A DNA stretch of 64,000 nucleotides from an uncultured Eubacteriales bacterium (GCA_902789795.1 CADAPM010000003.1:62001-126000); one strand, 5' to 3'; shown: positions 47,572 to 56,805, numbered from the stretch's first letter. A program made the numbers and translations. The notes: generated by a model from the letters alone, not told the origin.

Positions 47572-48306
47572 TTACTCGGCCTTGATATACTTGTCGATGA
47601 TGGCCTGGACCGTGCCGTCCTTGATCAGCTCTTCCAGCGCGGTGTTGAAGGCGTTGTAGAACTCTTCCTTTTCGTAGGAGATCTCAAAGCCGTAGGCTTC
47701 CTCGGCGTAAGCGGTGGGCAGGATCTTGAGGCCGGCGTTCTGGGCCACGAAGGTCTCAGCGGGGCTGTTGTCGATGATGACCGCGTTCACCTTGCCGGTG
47801 GACAGCGCCATGACGGCGTCCGCGCCTTTGTTGAAGCGGGCGATATGATCCTCACCGAAATCGTCGGTCGCGTAGATGTCGCCCGTGGTGTCCTGCTGGA
47901 CGCCGATCTTGATGCCGTCCGCCTTCAGGTCATCCACGCCAGTGATCGTGGAGTCTTCCTTCACGATGATGGACTGGATGCCGGTGGCATAGCTGGTGGT
48001 GAAGTGCACGGACTTTGCGCGTTCTTCAGTGATGGTGATGGCGCCGAAGCCGATGTCATACTTGCCGGTGGCGACGCCCGCGATGATGGAGCCAAACTCG
48101 GTATCCACGATGGTCAGGTCATAGCCCAGCTTTTCGCAGACAGCCTTCACGATATCCACGTCGATGCCGGCTTCCACGCCGTTCTCATAATACTCATAGG
48201 GCGGGAACGCGCAGTTGGTGGCAGCCACCACAGAGTCGGCCAGGGATACGGAAGCGAGAGACAGAGCCAGGATCATGGAAAGGGCCACAGCGATGATCTT
48301 TTTCAT
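47572..48306 (-). CDS. Amino-acid-binding protein of the ABC transporter
   Basis: 244 residues with a signal peptide (LSMILALSLASVSLA) and the family 3 solute-binding fold: FPPYEYYENGVEAGIDVDIVKAV, GFGAITITEERAK, then VMALSTGKVNAVIIDNSPA and the closing strand EAYGFEISYEKEE. It binds a polar amino acid outside the membrane; no lipobox Cys is seen. AAAAGGAGA precedes the ATG. Context next to argG suggests an arginine precursor such as citrulline or ornithine, but this is inference. Confidence 0.92.
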   Translation of the reverse strand: MKKIIAVALSMILALSLASVSLADSVVAATNCAFPPYEYYENGVEAGIDVDIVKAVCEKLGYDLTIVDTEFGSIIAGVATGKYDIGFGAITITEERAKSVHFTTSYATGIQSIIVKEDSTITGVDDLKADGIKIGVQQDTTGDIYATDDFGEDHIARFNKGADAVMALSTGKVNAVIIDNSPAETFVAQNAGLKILPTAYAEEAYGFEISYEKEEFYNAFNTALEELIKDGTVQAIIDKYIKAE

Positions 48307-48354
48307 GGTGATTTCTCCTTTTCTTTTTTTCGTATTGTTGAGTGAAAGCGGATA

Positions 48355-49443
48355 TTACAAACGGAATTCTTGTTCCGCGAGAGCGGACAGCATTTTAAGG
48401 GCGGATCGGGTCACGTCGTCGTTCCAGGCATACTCGGGGGTGTGCAGGCCCGCTGCGTTTTCCCCGCCTCCCACACCGAAGTAGAAGGCTTTTTTCACGG
48501 CGCCGTACTGGCCGAAGTCCTCGGACCATCGGAAGGGCTCCTGAGGCCTGATCACCTGCAGGTGCGCCGCTTCAGCAGCTTTTACCGCCCAGGGCATCAG
48601 CTGCGGGGCATTCCTGGTGGCGCTGAAGACATCGGTCTTCGCCGCCGTTACGGTGATGCCGGCCTTTTCAGCCTCAGCGCGGGCGGTGCCGACGATCGAA
48701 TCCTCCAGGCACTGAAGGTCGTCATCATACCAGGCTCGCAGGGTCAGGCACAGCTCGCCCCGGCCCGCGGAGACCCCGAAGGCCCGGCTCCCTGCCGAAA
48801 ATCCCACCACTGTGGCCAGCACCATGCCCCGGTAGCGCTCAGGAGCGCTGAGTTCCGGCAGCCGGTTGAGCACCGCGGCCATCGGGAACGCCGGATTGCG
48901 GCCGTTTTCAGGATAAGCCGCGTGGCTCTGGACACCATTGAAGGTGAGGATCAGGCCGCGCGAGGCACAGGCGAATACGTCGTCCCTGAGCAGGATCGCG
49001 CCTGCCGGGAAGCCCGGGCAGTTGTGAAAGCCGAAAATCGCGTCGATGCTTTCGCGCTCGAACAGCTCACAGGCTTCCTGAGCGCCCTCGCCGGTCTCCT
49101 CCGCGTGCTGGAACAGAAAGAAGAGATTTTTGCCCACTTTGCGACCAGACATCCTGTGCGCCAGGGCTGCCACGACAGACATATGGCCGTCATGGCCGCA
49201 GCCGTGATAGACGCTGCCGCCGTCTTCGGAGACGGCATCCATATCCGCCCGGAAGCAGAGCGCGCTTTCAGCGCCTTCTTCCCGGTGAGCCGCGTAAAAC
49301 CATTTGCCGCAGTCGTGCACTTCGCAGACAGCCGCCAGGTCATTGATCAGCAGCTCCTTGGTCTTCACTTCGCAGCCGGAGGCTTCCGGGATGCCGTGCA
49401 GCCTGGCGCGCAGCTCGAGGGCGTGGGCAACAGCCTCATTCAT
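48355..49443 (-). CDS. M20-family amidohydrolase/aminoacylase
   Basis: 362 residues of the M20D (hippurate hydrolase/IAA-amino-acid hydrolase) group: LCFRADMDAVSEDG, the metal site HGCGHDGHM, HAEETGEGA with catalytic Glu, GFHNCPGFPAG, and the late HTPEYAWND. Enzymes of this group remove an acyl group from an N-acyl amino acid or split short peptides in the cytoplasm. It lies between argG (39 bp) and the amino-acid-binding protein (48 bp), suggesting it processes an imported N-acyl or peptide-bound amino acid. GGAAGGA precedes the ATG. Confidence 0.9.
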   Translation of the reverse strand: MNEAVAHALELRARLHGIPEASGCEVKTKELLINDLAAVCEVHDCGKWFYAAHREEGAESALCFRADMDAVSEDGGSVYHGCGHDGHMSVVAALAHRMSGRKVGKNLFFLFQHAEETGEGAQEACELFERESIDAIFGFHNCPGFPAGAILLRDDVFACASRGLILTFNGVQSHAAYPENGRNPAFPMAAVLNRLPELSAPERYRGMVLATVVGFSAGSRAFGVSAGRGELCLTLRAWYDDDLQCLEDSIVGTARAEAEKAGITVTAAKTDVFSATRNAPQLMPWAVKAAEAAHLQVIRPQEPFRWSEDFGQYGAVKKAFYFGVGGGENAAGLHTPEYAWNDDVTRSALKMLSALAEQEFRL

Positions 49444-49482
49444 CGTCGTTTGCGATCCTTCCGTATCATCATAAGCGTCACC

Positions 49483-50703
49483 TTACTGGTTGCTCTTTTC
49501 TACGTTCGCCTGCACCTTGATGGGCAGACCGTAGAGGGTGATGAAGCCGGCGGAATCCTTCTGGTTGTAGTCGGAAGCGCCGAAGGTAGCGATGTTCTCA
49601 GAGTAGAGGCTCCAGGGGCTCCATACGCCGGCCTTGATGATGTTGCCCTTGTAGAGCTTCAGCTTCACCTTGCCGGTCACATGCTCCTGGGTCTTGGTCA
49701 CGAAGGCGGACAGGGCCTCGCGCAGCGGGGTGAACCACTGGCCGTTGTACACGAGCTCCGCGAAGGTGATGGACAGGCGCTGCTTTTCGTGCAGGGTCAT
49801 CTTGTCCAGGCAGACGCTTTCCAGGTACTCATGTGCCTTGTAGAGGATGGTGCCGCCGGGGGTCTCGTACACACCGCGGCACTTCATGCCCACCAGGCGG
49901 TTCTCCACGATGTCCAGGAGGCCGATGCCGTTCTTGCCGCCCAGCTCGTTGAGCTTCAGGATGATCTCCTTGGCGCTCAGCTTCTGGCCGTCCAGCGCCA
50001 CCGGGACGCCCTGCTCAAACTCCAGCTCAATGTAGGTGGGTTCGTCCGGCGCGGCGATGGGAGATACGCCCATCTCCAGGAAGCCGGGCTTCTCGTACTG
50101 GGGCTCGTTGCCCGTGTCCTCCAGGTCCAGACCCTCGTGGCTCAGATGCCAGAGGTTCTTGTCCTTACTGTAATTGGTCTCGCGGTTGATCTTCAGCGGC
50201 ACGTTGTGGGCTTCAGCGTAGTCGATCTCCTCCTCACGGGACTGGATGGACCACTCGCGCCAGGGGGCGATGATCTTCATGTCCGGCGCGAAGTGCTTGA
50301 TGGCCAGCTCGAACCGCACCTGATCGTTGCCCTTGCCGGTGCAGCCGTGGCAGATGGCGTCCGCGCCTTCTTTCAGGGCGATCTCGACGAGGCCCTTGGC
50401 GATGCAGGGGCGCGCCGTGCTGGTGCCCAGCAGGTACTCTTCGTAGATGGCGCCGGCCTGCATGGTGGGGATGATGTAGTCGTTCACGTACTCATCCGTC
50501 AGGTCCAGCACATACAGCTTGCTGGCGCCGGTCTTGAGGGCCTTTTCCTCCAGGCCTTCCAGCTCGTCGGCCTGGCCCACGTTGCCGGATACGGCGATGA
50601 TCTCAGGATCGCCATAGTTTTCTTTCAGCCAGGGGATAATGATGGATGTATCGAGACCGCCGCTGTAGGCGAGTACGACCTTCTTGATGCTTTCGCTGCT
50701 CAT
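49483..50703 (-). CDS. argG: Argininosuccinate synthase
   Basis: 406 residues with the ATP-pyrophosphatase loop [17 protein letters not shown] at the N terminus, [15 protein letters not shown] (citrulline contact region), [16 protein letters not shown], and GRxxG-like substrate motifs further on. It joins citrulline and aspartate to argininosuccinate. ATG 50703 has GAAGGAGG upstream; the frame extends to 50730 without support. No argH is adjacent, so arginine formation depends on a lyase elsewhere. It heads a five-gene minus-strand run that includes an M20 hydrolase and an amino-acid ABC transporter. Confidence 0.96.
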   Translation of the reverse strand: MSSESIKKVVLAYSGGLDTSIIIPWLKENYGDPEIIAVSGNVGQADELEGLEEKALKTGASKLYVLDLTDEYVNDYIIPTMQAGAIYEEYLLGTSTARPCIAKGLVEIALKEGADAICHGCTGKGNDQVRFELAIKHFAPDMKIIAPWREWSIQSREEEIDYAEAHNVPLKINRETNYSKDKNLWHLSHEGLDLEDTGNEPQYEKPGFLEMGVSPIAAPDEPTYIELEFEQGVPVALDGQKLSAKEIILKLNELGGKNGIGLLDIVENRLVGMKCRGVYETPGGTILYKAHEYLESVCLDKMTLHEKQRLSITFAELVYNGQWFTPLREALSAFVTKTQEHVTGKVKLKLYKGNIIKAGVWSPWSLYSENIATFGASDYNQKDSAGFITLYGLPIKVQANVEKSNQ

Positions 50704-50743
50704 ACTGCGTTCTTCCTCCTTCGCTTGCAACGAGTATGCGCAT

Positions 50744-50771
50744 ATTATACACAGTATTTTGGGCTTGTCAA
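50744..50771 (-). promoter_or_regulatory. Promoter of argG
   Basis: On the minus strand perfect TTGACA (50771-50766) and TATAAT (50749-50744) with a 16-bp spacer. Confidence 0.9.
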
Positions 50772-50780
50772 TAGGTTTTT

Positions 50781-50855
50781 GTGAATTTTATTCATAAATT
50801 TTCGAATATTTTTGCATATTTTGATGTATATTATGCATAAATGTGTATATTGTCC
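50781..50855 (-). promoter_or_regulatory. AT-rich region with ARG-box-like palindromes
   Basis: Directly upstream of the argG promoter: GTGAATTTTATTCAT (50781-50795), then GAATATTTTTGCATAT (about 50804-50819) and ATTATGCATAAATGTGTATAT (first 20 bases from about 50830). Each resembles the TGAAT-ATTCA / ATGCAT-type half sites bound by ArgR/AhrC. Spacing and position (beyond the -35 box) fit activation or cooperative repression; unproven. Confidence 0.5.
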
Positions 50856-50891
50856 AAATCCCGTCCGTCCGGTAAAAAATGCCCCGACGGC

Positions 50892-50921
50892 TTGATTTGC
50901 CCCGCAGGGACGTTGTATACT
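50892..50921 (+). promoter_or_regulatory. Promoter of the D-aminopeptidase operon
   Basis: TTGATT (50892-50897), 18-bp spacer, TATACT (50916-50921), 39 bp before the start codon. Confidence 0.75.
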
Positions 50922-50960
50922 GGATGAGACGCGACCATTCCCTGAGAGGAGGTTTATTAT

Positions 50961-51758
50961 ATGAAAGTCTTCATTTCCGCAGATATCGAGGGCACTGCCT
51001 TTACCACCTACTGGGACGAGACGGAGCGGGACAAGCCCTATTACGCGGCAGCGCAGCTGGAAATGACGCGCGAGGTGCGCGCGGCCATCGACGGGGCCAT
51101 GGCCGCGGGGGCCACGGAGATCCTGGTCAACGACGCCCACGATTTCGCGGTGAACCTGGATCCCAACGAGATGCCCGCCTGCGTGGAGCTGATCCGCGGC
51201 TGGTCCGGCAGCCCCATGGGCATGGTGGAGGGCATCGATGAGAGCTTCGACGCGGCCATGTTTGTGGGCTGGCACTCCCCCGCCGGCACCTGCTTTAATC
51301 CTCTTTCCCACACCATGACCACCAAGAACGCAAAGGTGACCCTGAACGGCCTGCCCTGCTCGGAGTTCATGCTGTACAGCTGGGCCTGCGCCATGCGCGG
51401 CGTGCCCTCGGTGCTGCTGGCGGGCGATAAGCACCTGATCGACCTCTCCAAGGGCCTGCATCCGGGCCTGCACACGGTGGCGGTCAAGGACGGCTTCGGC
51501 GGGATGACCCGCTGCAAGGCGCCGGTGCTGGTGCACGAGGAGATCCGTCGGGCCGCAGAAGCCTCCCTCCGGCAGAATCTGAAAAAGGCGCGGATCGAGC
51601 TGCCCCGCCGCTTCACCTTCGAGATCACCTACCGCCAGCCCAAGGACGCGGTGAAGAACTCCTTCTACCCCGGCTTCAAGATGGTGGACGACCTGACCAT
51701 CCGCATGGTCACCTCAGACTATATGAACGTACTCCGGGCAGCCTGGTTCTGCCTGTGA
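50961..51758 (+). CDS. dppA: M55-family D-aminopeptidase
   Basis: 265 residues matching DppA: SADIEGTA with metal Asp and Glu at the N terminus, VNDAHDF, GWHSPAG and the mid-protein Glu region SEFMLYSWACAM. Characterised DppA forms a zinc decamer that removes N-terminal D-amino acids from short peptides such as D-Ala-D-Ala. AGGAGG lies 8 nt before the ATG. Two genes downstream is an N-acyl-D-amino-acid deacylase, so a D-amino-acid salvage role fits. The symbol follows the Bacillus gene; a homologue rather than proven orthologue. Confidence 0.9.
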   Translation: MKVFISADIEGTAFTTYWDETERDKPYYAAAQLEMTREVRAAIDGAMAAGATEILVNDAHDFAVNLDPNEMPACVELIRGWSGSPMGMVEGIDESFDAAMFVGWHSPAGTCFNPLSHTMTTKNAKVTLNGLPCSEFMLYSWACAMRGVPSVLLAGDKHLIDLSKGLHPGLHTVAVKDGFGGMTRCKAPVLVHEEIRRAAEASLRQNLKKARIELPRRFTFEITYRQPKDAVKNSFYPGFKMVDDLTIRMVTSDYMNVLRAAWFCL

Positions 51759-51793
51759 CCATCCATTTCTTCTATTTGAAAGGACATTTTTCC

Positions 51794-52963
51794 ATGTACC
51801 GCAGAATCCTTCTCATCCTGACCATCCTCGTCCTGTTCGCCGGATCCGTTGTCGCGGAAACCGAGGATATCACCAAGAAGTGCAAATTCACGGCCACCGT
51901 GGATAAGCAGCACACCGGCTGGGTGACCACCGACAGATACAGCAACAGCTGGCAGGGCAAGGGCGGCGTGATGACCGTCAAGCTGCCCAAGAACACCCCC
52001 GCCCAGGGCCTCCAGCTGTCCTTCCTGATCCAGGCTTACCCGGTCAAGGTGACCGCGCTGGACGCCGCCGGAGAGCCCATGGGCGAGACGGTGTACGATC
52101 AGCGCTTCCTGCACGCCTGGGTCCCGCTCAAGGCCGAATCCGCCTACCAGGTGGAGGCGGTCGATCCCGCCGCCGACATCCGAATCAACCGGATCCGGGT
52201 CTTCACCGGGGATGAGAGGCCCCGCGAGGCCCAGACCTGGCATGATTCGGAAGGCCCGCTGGATATGCTTTTGATCGTGACGCACCCGGACGACGAGCTG
52301 CTGTGGTTCGGCGGTCTGCTGCCCACCTACGCGGGTGAACGGCACATGAACGTGATGGTGGCCTACGCTGCCGTCCAGGGCGCGCTCAAAAAGCGGCGCT
52401 ACAACGAGCTGCTGGACGGCCTGTGGACCTGCGGCGTCACGGCCTATCCCGAGCTGGGCCCCTTCAATGACTTCCAGGTCAAGACGGTGGAGGGCGTGGT
52501 CAAGCGCTGGGGCGAAGGCGCAGCCCAGGCCTGGTGCACCGGGCTCATCCGGAAATACCGGCCCAAGGTGGTGGTGACCCAGGATTTGCGGGGTGAGAGC
52601 GGGCACAAGCAGCACCGCGCCTTGGCCCAGGCCGTAGTGGACGCGGTGACCGAGTGGAGCGGCGACGCGAGCCGCGATCCCGAAAGCGCCGCGCTGTACG
52701 GCACCTACACGCCCCAGAAGTTCTATATCCACCGCTACCGCGAGAACGAGATCTTTATGGACTGGAACCAGCCCCTGGAGGCCTTTGGCGGCCAGTCGGG
52801 CACCCAGGTGGCCCGGGAAGCCTTCCGCAAGCACGTGTCCCAGCGGAAGACCCATTACCACATCTATGTCACCGGCCCGCTGGATTCACGCTATCTGGGC
52901 CTGTATTACTCCCGCGTCGGAGAGGATGTCGCAAAGAACGACCTCTTCGAGCACGTAGAATGA
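51794..52963 (+). CDS. Secreted PIG-L-family deacetylase
   Basis: 389 residues with a signal peptide (ILLILTILVLFAGSVVA), an N-terminal beta domain (about 25-145; TVDKQHTGWVTTDRY), and a PIG-L/LmbE domain starting at LLIVTHPDDELLWFGGLLP (zinc-binding HPDDE, about 160) with a later GHKQHRALAQAVVDA third zinc His. The family removes N-acetyl groups from GlcNAc-containing molecules. Export suggests action on extracellular or wall-linked amino sugars. ATG 51794 has AAAGGA upstream; the frame extends to 51755 without support. It sits between D-aminopeptidase and D-aminoacylase. Confidence 0.9.
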   Translation: MYRRILLILTILVLFAGSVVAETEDITKKCKFTATVDKQHTGWVTTDRYSNSWQGKGGVMTVKLPKNTPAQGLQLSFLIQAYPVKVTALDAAGEPMGETVYDQRFLHAWVPLKAESAYQVEAVDPAADIRINRIRVFTGDERPREAQTWHDSEGPLDMLLIVTHPDDELLWFGGLLPTYAGERHMNVMVAYAAVQGALKKRRYNELLDGLWTCGVTAYPELGPFNDFQVKTVEGVVKRWGEGAAQAWCTGLIRKYRPKVVVTQDLRGESGHKQHRALAQAVVDAVTEWSGDASRDPESAALYGTYTPQKFYIHRYRENEIFMDWNQPLEAFGGQSGTQVAREAFRKHVSQRKTHYHIYVTGPLDSRYLGLYYSRVGEDVAKNDLFEHVE

Positions 52964-52991
52964 TCTTTTGAAATAAGAAAGAAGGCGCGCT

Positions 52992-54548
52992 GTGGAAGAC
53001 ATCATCATCCGCGGAGGGAAGGTGGCCGACGGCACGGGGCGGCCCGTTTTCCGGGCAGACGTGGCGGTGAAGGACGGGATCATCACCGGGATCGGCGACC
53101 TTTCCGGCCGCGCCGCAGCCCGGGTGCTGGATGCCGAGGGGCTGACGGTCGCGCCGGGCTTCATCGACGCCCATACCCATTCGGACACGTTTTTCCTGGA
53201 GGATGACAGCGGCGCGTCCGCGCTGTACCAGGGCGTCACCACGAACATCTCGGGCAACTGCGGCTTCAGCCGCTTCCCAGCCCGGGAGGACCGGCTGGGG
53301 AACGACTCGTGGGACTGCGCGTCCTTCGCGGATTTCCTTGGAAAGTTTGAGCGGGAAGGCCGCAGGATGGGCCTCAACCAGGCCCTGCTGGTGGGGCACG
53401 GCAGCCTGCGGGAGGGCGTGATCGGCCCGGAAGACCGCCCGCCCACCGAAGACGAGCTGGATCAGATGAAGTGTCTGCTCCGCCGCGACCTCGCCGCCGG
53501 GGCTTGGGGGCTGTCCCTGGGGCTGGAATACGCGCCGGGCTGCTTTGCCGGTCAGGAAGAGCTGAACGCCCTGGGCGGCGTGGTGCAGGAGGTCGGCGGT
53601 ATCGTCACCTGCCATATGCGCAGCGAGGGCCTGCGCATCCGGGAAGCCGTCACCGAGCTGCTGGATATCGGCCGGGCCTCCGGCGTCCACGTGCACGTAT
53701 CCCACCTGAAGCTGGACAATTACCGGGTGCACGGCCGCGCCGATGAGGTGTGGGCCCTGCTGGAAAGCGCCCGCCGGGAGGGCGTCCGGGTGACAGCGGA
53801 CATGTACCCCTATACGGCATCCTGCACCTCCCTGACCATCCGCTGCCCGCGCTGGAGCCTGGACGGCGGGGACGAGGCGCTGCTCCGCTCCCTGCGCGGC
53901 CCGCGCCGGCAGGAGATCATCGAGGGCATCCGCACCCATTACTTTAACGCGGAGCGGGCGGAGACATGCCTGTTCAGCGATGACGGCGGGCTGTGGCCGG
54001 AGATCGCGGGCAAGACCTTGCGCTATGTGGCGGAGGAGATGCTGGGCACCACCGACTACGCGCTGGCGGCGGCGACAGTCCTGGAGAGGACCAAGGCCCA
54101 GGCGACCTGCATCTTTTTCGTGATGAGCGAAGAGGACATGCTGTACTTTCTGGCCCGGGACACCGGCATCTGTTCGGACAGCCGGGCCATGTCCGGCGAT
54201 CCCGCCAAGGTCAGGAGCAAACCTCACCCCCGCGCCTACGGGGCCACCGCCGAGTTCTTCCGCCTGGCCCGGGAAAAGCGCCTCTGCACCCTGGAAGAGG
54301 CCGTCCGCCGGGTGACCGGAGCCACGGCCAAGTGCTTCGGCCTGACCGACCGCGGCACCCTCGCGCCCGGCATGGCTGCGGACATCACGGTGTTCGATCC
54401 CGACCGGATCGCACCCCGCGCCACCTACCTCGACCCCGTACAGCTGGCCGAAGGCGTGGAGCACGTGATCGTCAACGGCGGTATCGCCCTGGAGAACGGC
54501 CGACAGACAGAATACCGCGGCGGGAGATTTCTGCTGCGGGGCAGGTAA
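52992..54548 (+). CDS. N-acyl-D-amino-acid deacylase (D-aminoacylase family)
   Basis: 518 residues of the amidohydrolase superfamily: GFIDAHTHSD (metal HxH), the NISGNCGFS segment typical of D-aminoacylases in which a Cys participates in metal binding, HVHVSHLK (metal His), and the C-terminal PGMAADITVFDPD. It hydrolyses N-acyl-D-amino acids in the cytoplasm. Start is GTG 52992 with AAGAAGG upstream. Third gene after the D-aminopeptidase promoter. Substrate specificity (D-Glu, D-Asp or broad) cannot be read. Confidence 0.92.
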   Translation: MEDIIIRGGKVADGTGRPVFRADVAVKDGIITGIGDLSGRAAARVLDAEGLTVAPGFIDAHTHSDTFFLEDDSGASALYQGVTTNISGNCGFSRFPAREDRLGNDSWDCASFADFLGKFEREGRRMGLNQALLVGHGSLREGVIGPEDRPPTEDELDQMKCLLRRDLAAGAWGLSLGLEYAPGCFAGQEELNALGGVVQEVGGIVTCHMRSEGLRIREAVTELLDIGRASGVHVHVSHLKLDNYRVHGRADEVWALLESARREGVRVTADMYPYTASCTSLTIRCPRWSLDGGDEALLRSLRGPRRQEIIEGIRTHYFNAERAETCLFSDDGGLWPEIAGKTLRYVAEEMLGTTDYALAAATVLERTKAQATCIFFVMSEEDMLYFLARDTGICSDSRAMSGDPAKVRSKPHPRAYGATAEFFRLAREKRLCTLEEAVRRVTGATAKCFGLTDRGTLAPGMAADITVFDPDRIAPRATYLDPVQLAEGVEHVIVNGGIALENGRQTEYRGGRFLLRGR

Positions 54549-54571
54549 ATCCGTCCTGCCACGCAAACGTG

Positions 54572-54598
54572 TTAGCACTCTCATCAAGAGAGTGCTAA
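54572..54598 (+). promoter_or_regulatory. CIRCE operator (HrcA binding site)
   Basis: TTAGCACTC (54572-54580), 9-bp spacer, GAGTGCTAA (54590-54598): the perfect 9-9-9 CIRCE inverted repeat. It lies immediately before the htpG -35 box, so HrcA should repress htpG until heat shock. Confidence 0.95.
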
Positions 54599-54605
54599 TT
54601 TCTTG

Positions 54606-54634
54606 TTGCATTCCATGATCAACGGTGATATAAT
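54606..54634 (+). promoter_or_regulatory. Promoter of htpG
   Basis: TTGCAT (54606-54611), 17-bp spacer, TATAAT (54629-54634). Confidence 0.88.
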
Positions 54635-54688
54635 AGGCCCACGGCGCTAAAGGCGCTGCGAGCACATCTTTTTGAGGAGGCATCCCAC

Positions 54689-56641
54689 ATGCAATCGGGC
54701 AATATTTCCATTGACGCAAAAAATATCATGCCGGTCATCAAACGCTGGCTGTATTCAGACAAAGATATCTTCATCCGTGAAATGGTCTCCAACGGCTGCG
54801 ACGCCATCACCAAGTACAAGCTGGCGAACCCCGGCGCGGAGGACGACTTCCGCGTGACGGTGACGGTGGATAAGGAAGCGAAGGAGCTCCGCTTCACCGA
54901 CAACGGCATCGGCATGACCGCCGACGAGGTCGAAAAGTACATTAACCAGGTGGCCTTCTCCGGCGCGGAGGAGTTCCTGAAGAATTACGAAGGCGCGGAC
55001 CAGAGCGGCATCATCGGCCACTTCGGTCTGGGCTTCTATTCCGCCTTCATGGTGGCGGACAAGGTGACCATCGACACCCTCTCCTGGCAGGACGGCGCCC
55101 AGCCGGTCATCTGGGAGAGCGAGGACGGCATGGCCTTCACCATGCGCGACGGCGGCCGCACCACCCGCGGCACCACCATCACCCTGCACGTGATGGACGA
55201 CGAAGCCGAATTCCTGGAGGGCAGCCGCGTGCGCGAGGTGCTGACCCGCTACTGCGGCTATATGGCCATCCCGATCTATCTGGAGGACCTGGAGGCCATC
55301 CGCCAGGCGGAAGAGCGCCGTGCCGAGGAAGCCAAAAAGAAGGCTGAAAAGGCCAAGGAAGCCAAAGAGGGCGGCGAGGACAAGGCCGAGGACGCGGACG
55401 ACGAATTCAACACCGAAGCCTCTGAGGACAAGCCCATCAACGATACGCACCCCCTGTGGCTGAAAGCCCCCAAGGACTGCACGGACGAGGAGTACAAGGC
55501 CACCTACCACAAGCTGTTCAACACTTGGGAGGACCCGCTGTTCTGGGTGCACCTGAACGTGGATTACCCCTTCAACCTGAAGGGCATCCTCTACTTCCCG
55601 CGCATCCGCAAGGACTTCGGCGTGAACGACGGTCAGATCAAGCTGTTCAACCGTCAGGTGTTCGTGGCGGACAACATCAAGGAAGTCATTCCCGAGTTCC
55701 TGATGCTCCTGAAGGGCGCCATCGACTGCCCCGACCTGCCGCTGAACGTCTCCCGCTCCTTCCTGCAGAACGACGGCTATGTGCGCCGCCTGTCCCAGCA
55801 CATCACCAAGAAGGTGGCGGACAAACTGAACTCCCTGTTCAACACCGAGCGCAAGACCTTCGAGGGCTACTGGAACGACATCGCGCCCTTCGTCAAGTAC
55901 GGCTGCACCAAGGAAGAAAAGTTCTTCGAGCAGGTCAAGAACATCCTGCTGTTCAAGACGGTCAAGGATGAGTACCTGACCCTGAAGGAATACCAGGACA
56001 AGAACAGCGAGAAGACGGAAAAGAAGGTCTTCTACACCACCGAGCCCCAGCGCCAGGCGGCGGCCGTGCAGCTGTACACCGAGCGCGGCATCGACGTGGT
56101 GGTCATGGACACGCTCATCGACCTGAACTTCATGTCCTTCCTGGAGTACTCCGGCGGCTTCGAGGGCCTGGCCTTCGTGCGCGTGGACGCGGACATCACG
56201 GGCCTCAAGCAGGACGGCGAGGAAGGCGAAAAGCTGGACGACGCGGCCATGCAGGATTATTTCCGCAAGGTTCTGGACCAGAAGGAGCTGGTGGTCAAGT
56301 CCGAGGCGCTGGCGGATCCCTCCCTGCCCGTGGTGCTGACCGAAGAAGAACAGGTGCGCCGCTACAAGGAGATGAGCTCCTACTACGGCCAGGACTTCCC
56401 CTTCCCCAGCCGCTACACCCTGATCCTGAACCGCCGCTCCCCCGCCGTGCAGCAGCTCAGCAAGATGCCCGAGGGCGAGACCCGGGATCTGCTGGCGCAG
56501 CAGCTGTACGATGTCGCGCGCCTGTCCTCCCGTCCCCTCGAATCCGAGGACCTGAAGGCCTTCATCGCCCGCAGCAACAAGCTGGTGGAGCTGCTGGCCC
56601 AGGAGAGCGCCGGGAAAGCGGAAGCAGAAAAAGCGGAATAA
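54689..56641 (+). CDS. htpG: Hsp90-family chaperone HtpG with expanded charged linker
   Basis: 650 residues. N-terminal GHKL ATPase domain (about 1-205: REMVSNGCDAITKYK, FTDNGIGMTADEV, GHFGLGFYSAF), middle domain (about 255-480: DTHPLWLK, DYPFNLKGILYFPR, RVFV-type NRQVFVAD), and C-terminal dimerisation domain. Between the first two lies a Lys/Glu/Asp-rich linker (about residues 207-252, many EAKKKAEKAKEA-like steps), longer than in E. coli HtpG and more like eukaryotic Hsp90. GGAGG precedes the ATG. Control by CIRCE/HrcA is evident; many Clostridia htpG genes are not CIRCE-controlled. Confidence 0.96.
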   Translation: MQSGNISIDAKNIMPVIKRWLYSDKDIFIREMVSNGCDAITKYKLANPGAEDDFRVTVTVDKEAKELRFTDNGIGMTADEVEKYINQVAFSGAEEFLKNYEGADQSGIIGHFGLGFYSAFMVADKVTIDTLSWQDGAQPVIWESEDGMAFTMRDGGRTTRGTTITLHVMDDEAEFLEGSRVREVLTRYCGYMAIPIYLEDLEAIRQAEERRAEEAKKKAEKAKEAKEGGEDKAEDADDEFNTEASEDKPINDTHPLWLKAPKDCTDEEYKATYHKLFNTWEDPLFWVHLNVDYPFNLKGILYFPRIRKDFGVNDGQIKLFNRQVFVADNIKEVIPEFLMLLKGAIDCPDLPLNVSRSFLQNDGYVRRLSQHITKKVADKLNSLFNTERKTFEGYWNDIAPFVKYGCTKEEKFFEQVKNILLFKTVKDEYLTLKEYQDKNSEKTEKKVFYTTEPQRQAAAVQLYTERGIDVVVMDTLIDLNFMSFLEYSGGFEGLAFVRVDADITGLKQDGEEGEKLDDAAMQDYFRKVLDQKELVVKSEALADPSLPVVLTEEEQVRRYKEMSSYYGQDFPFPSRYTLILNRRSPAVQQLSKMPEGETRDLLAQQLYDVARLSSRPLESEDLKAFIARSNKLVELLAQESAGKAEAEKAE

Positions 56642-56663
56642 ACGCAGCAACGCAAATACGGAA

Positions 56664-56698
56664 ATTCGCCGGACGGGCCCGCAGCCTGCCCGGCGAAT
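56664..56698 (+). terminator. Hairpin after htpG
   Basis: ATTCGCCGG (56664-56672) pairs with CCGGCGAAT (56690-56698), with inner GGGC/GCCT-type pairing; no U-tract follows, so termination efficiency is uncertain. Confidence 0.5.
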
Positions 56699-56718
56699 GC
56701 CATTCTCTGGTTTGACCC

Positions 56719-56747
56719 TTGTATTTTTAACATTTCAGGGCTATAAT
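56719..56747 (+). promoter_or_regulatory. Promoter of the cation efflux gene
   Basis: TTGTAT (56719-56724), 17-bp spacer, TATAAT (56742-56747). Confidence 0.8.
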
Positions 56748-56805
56748 CAGCCTGCTGCGGGCAGTGATGCCCGTCTCATATCATCACATATTGGAGGGAA
56801 GAAAC

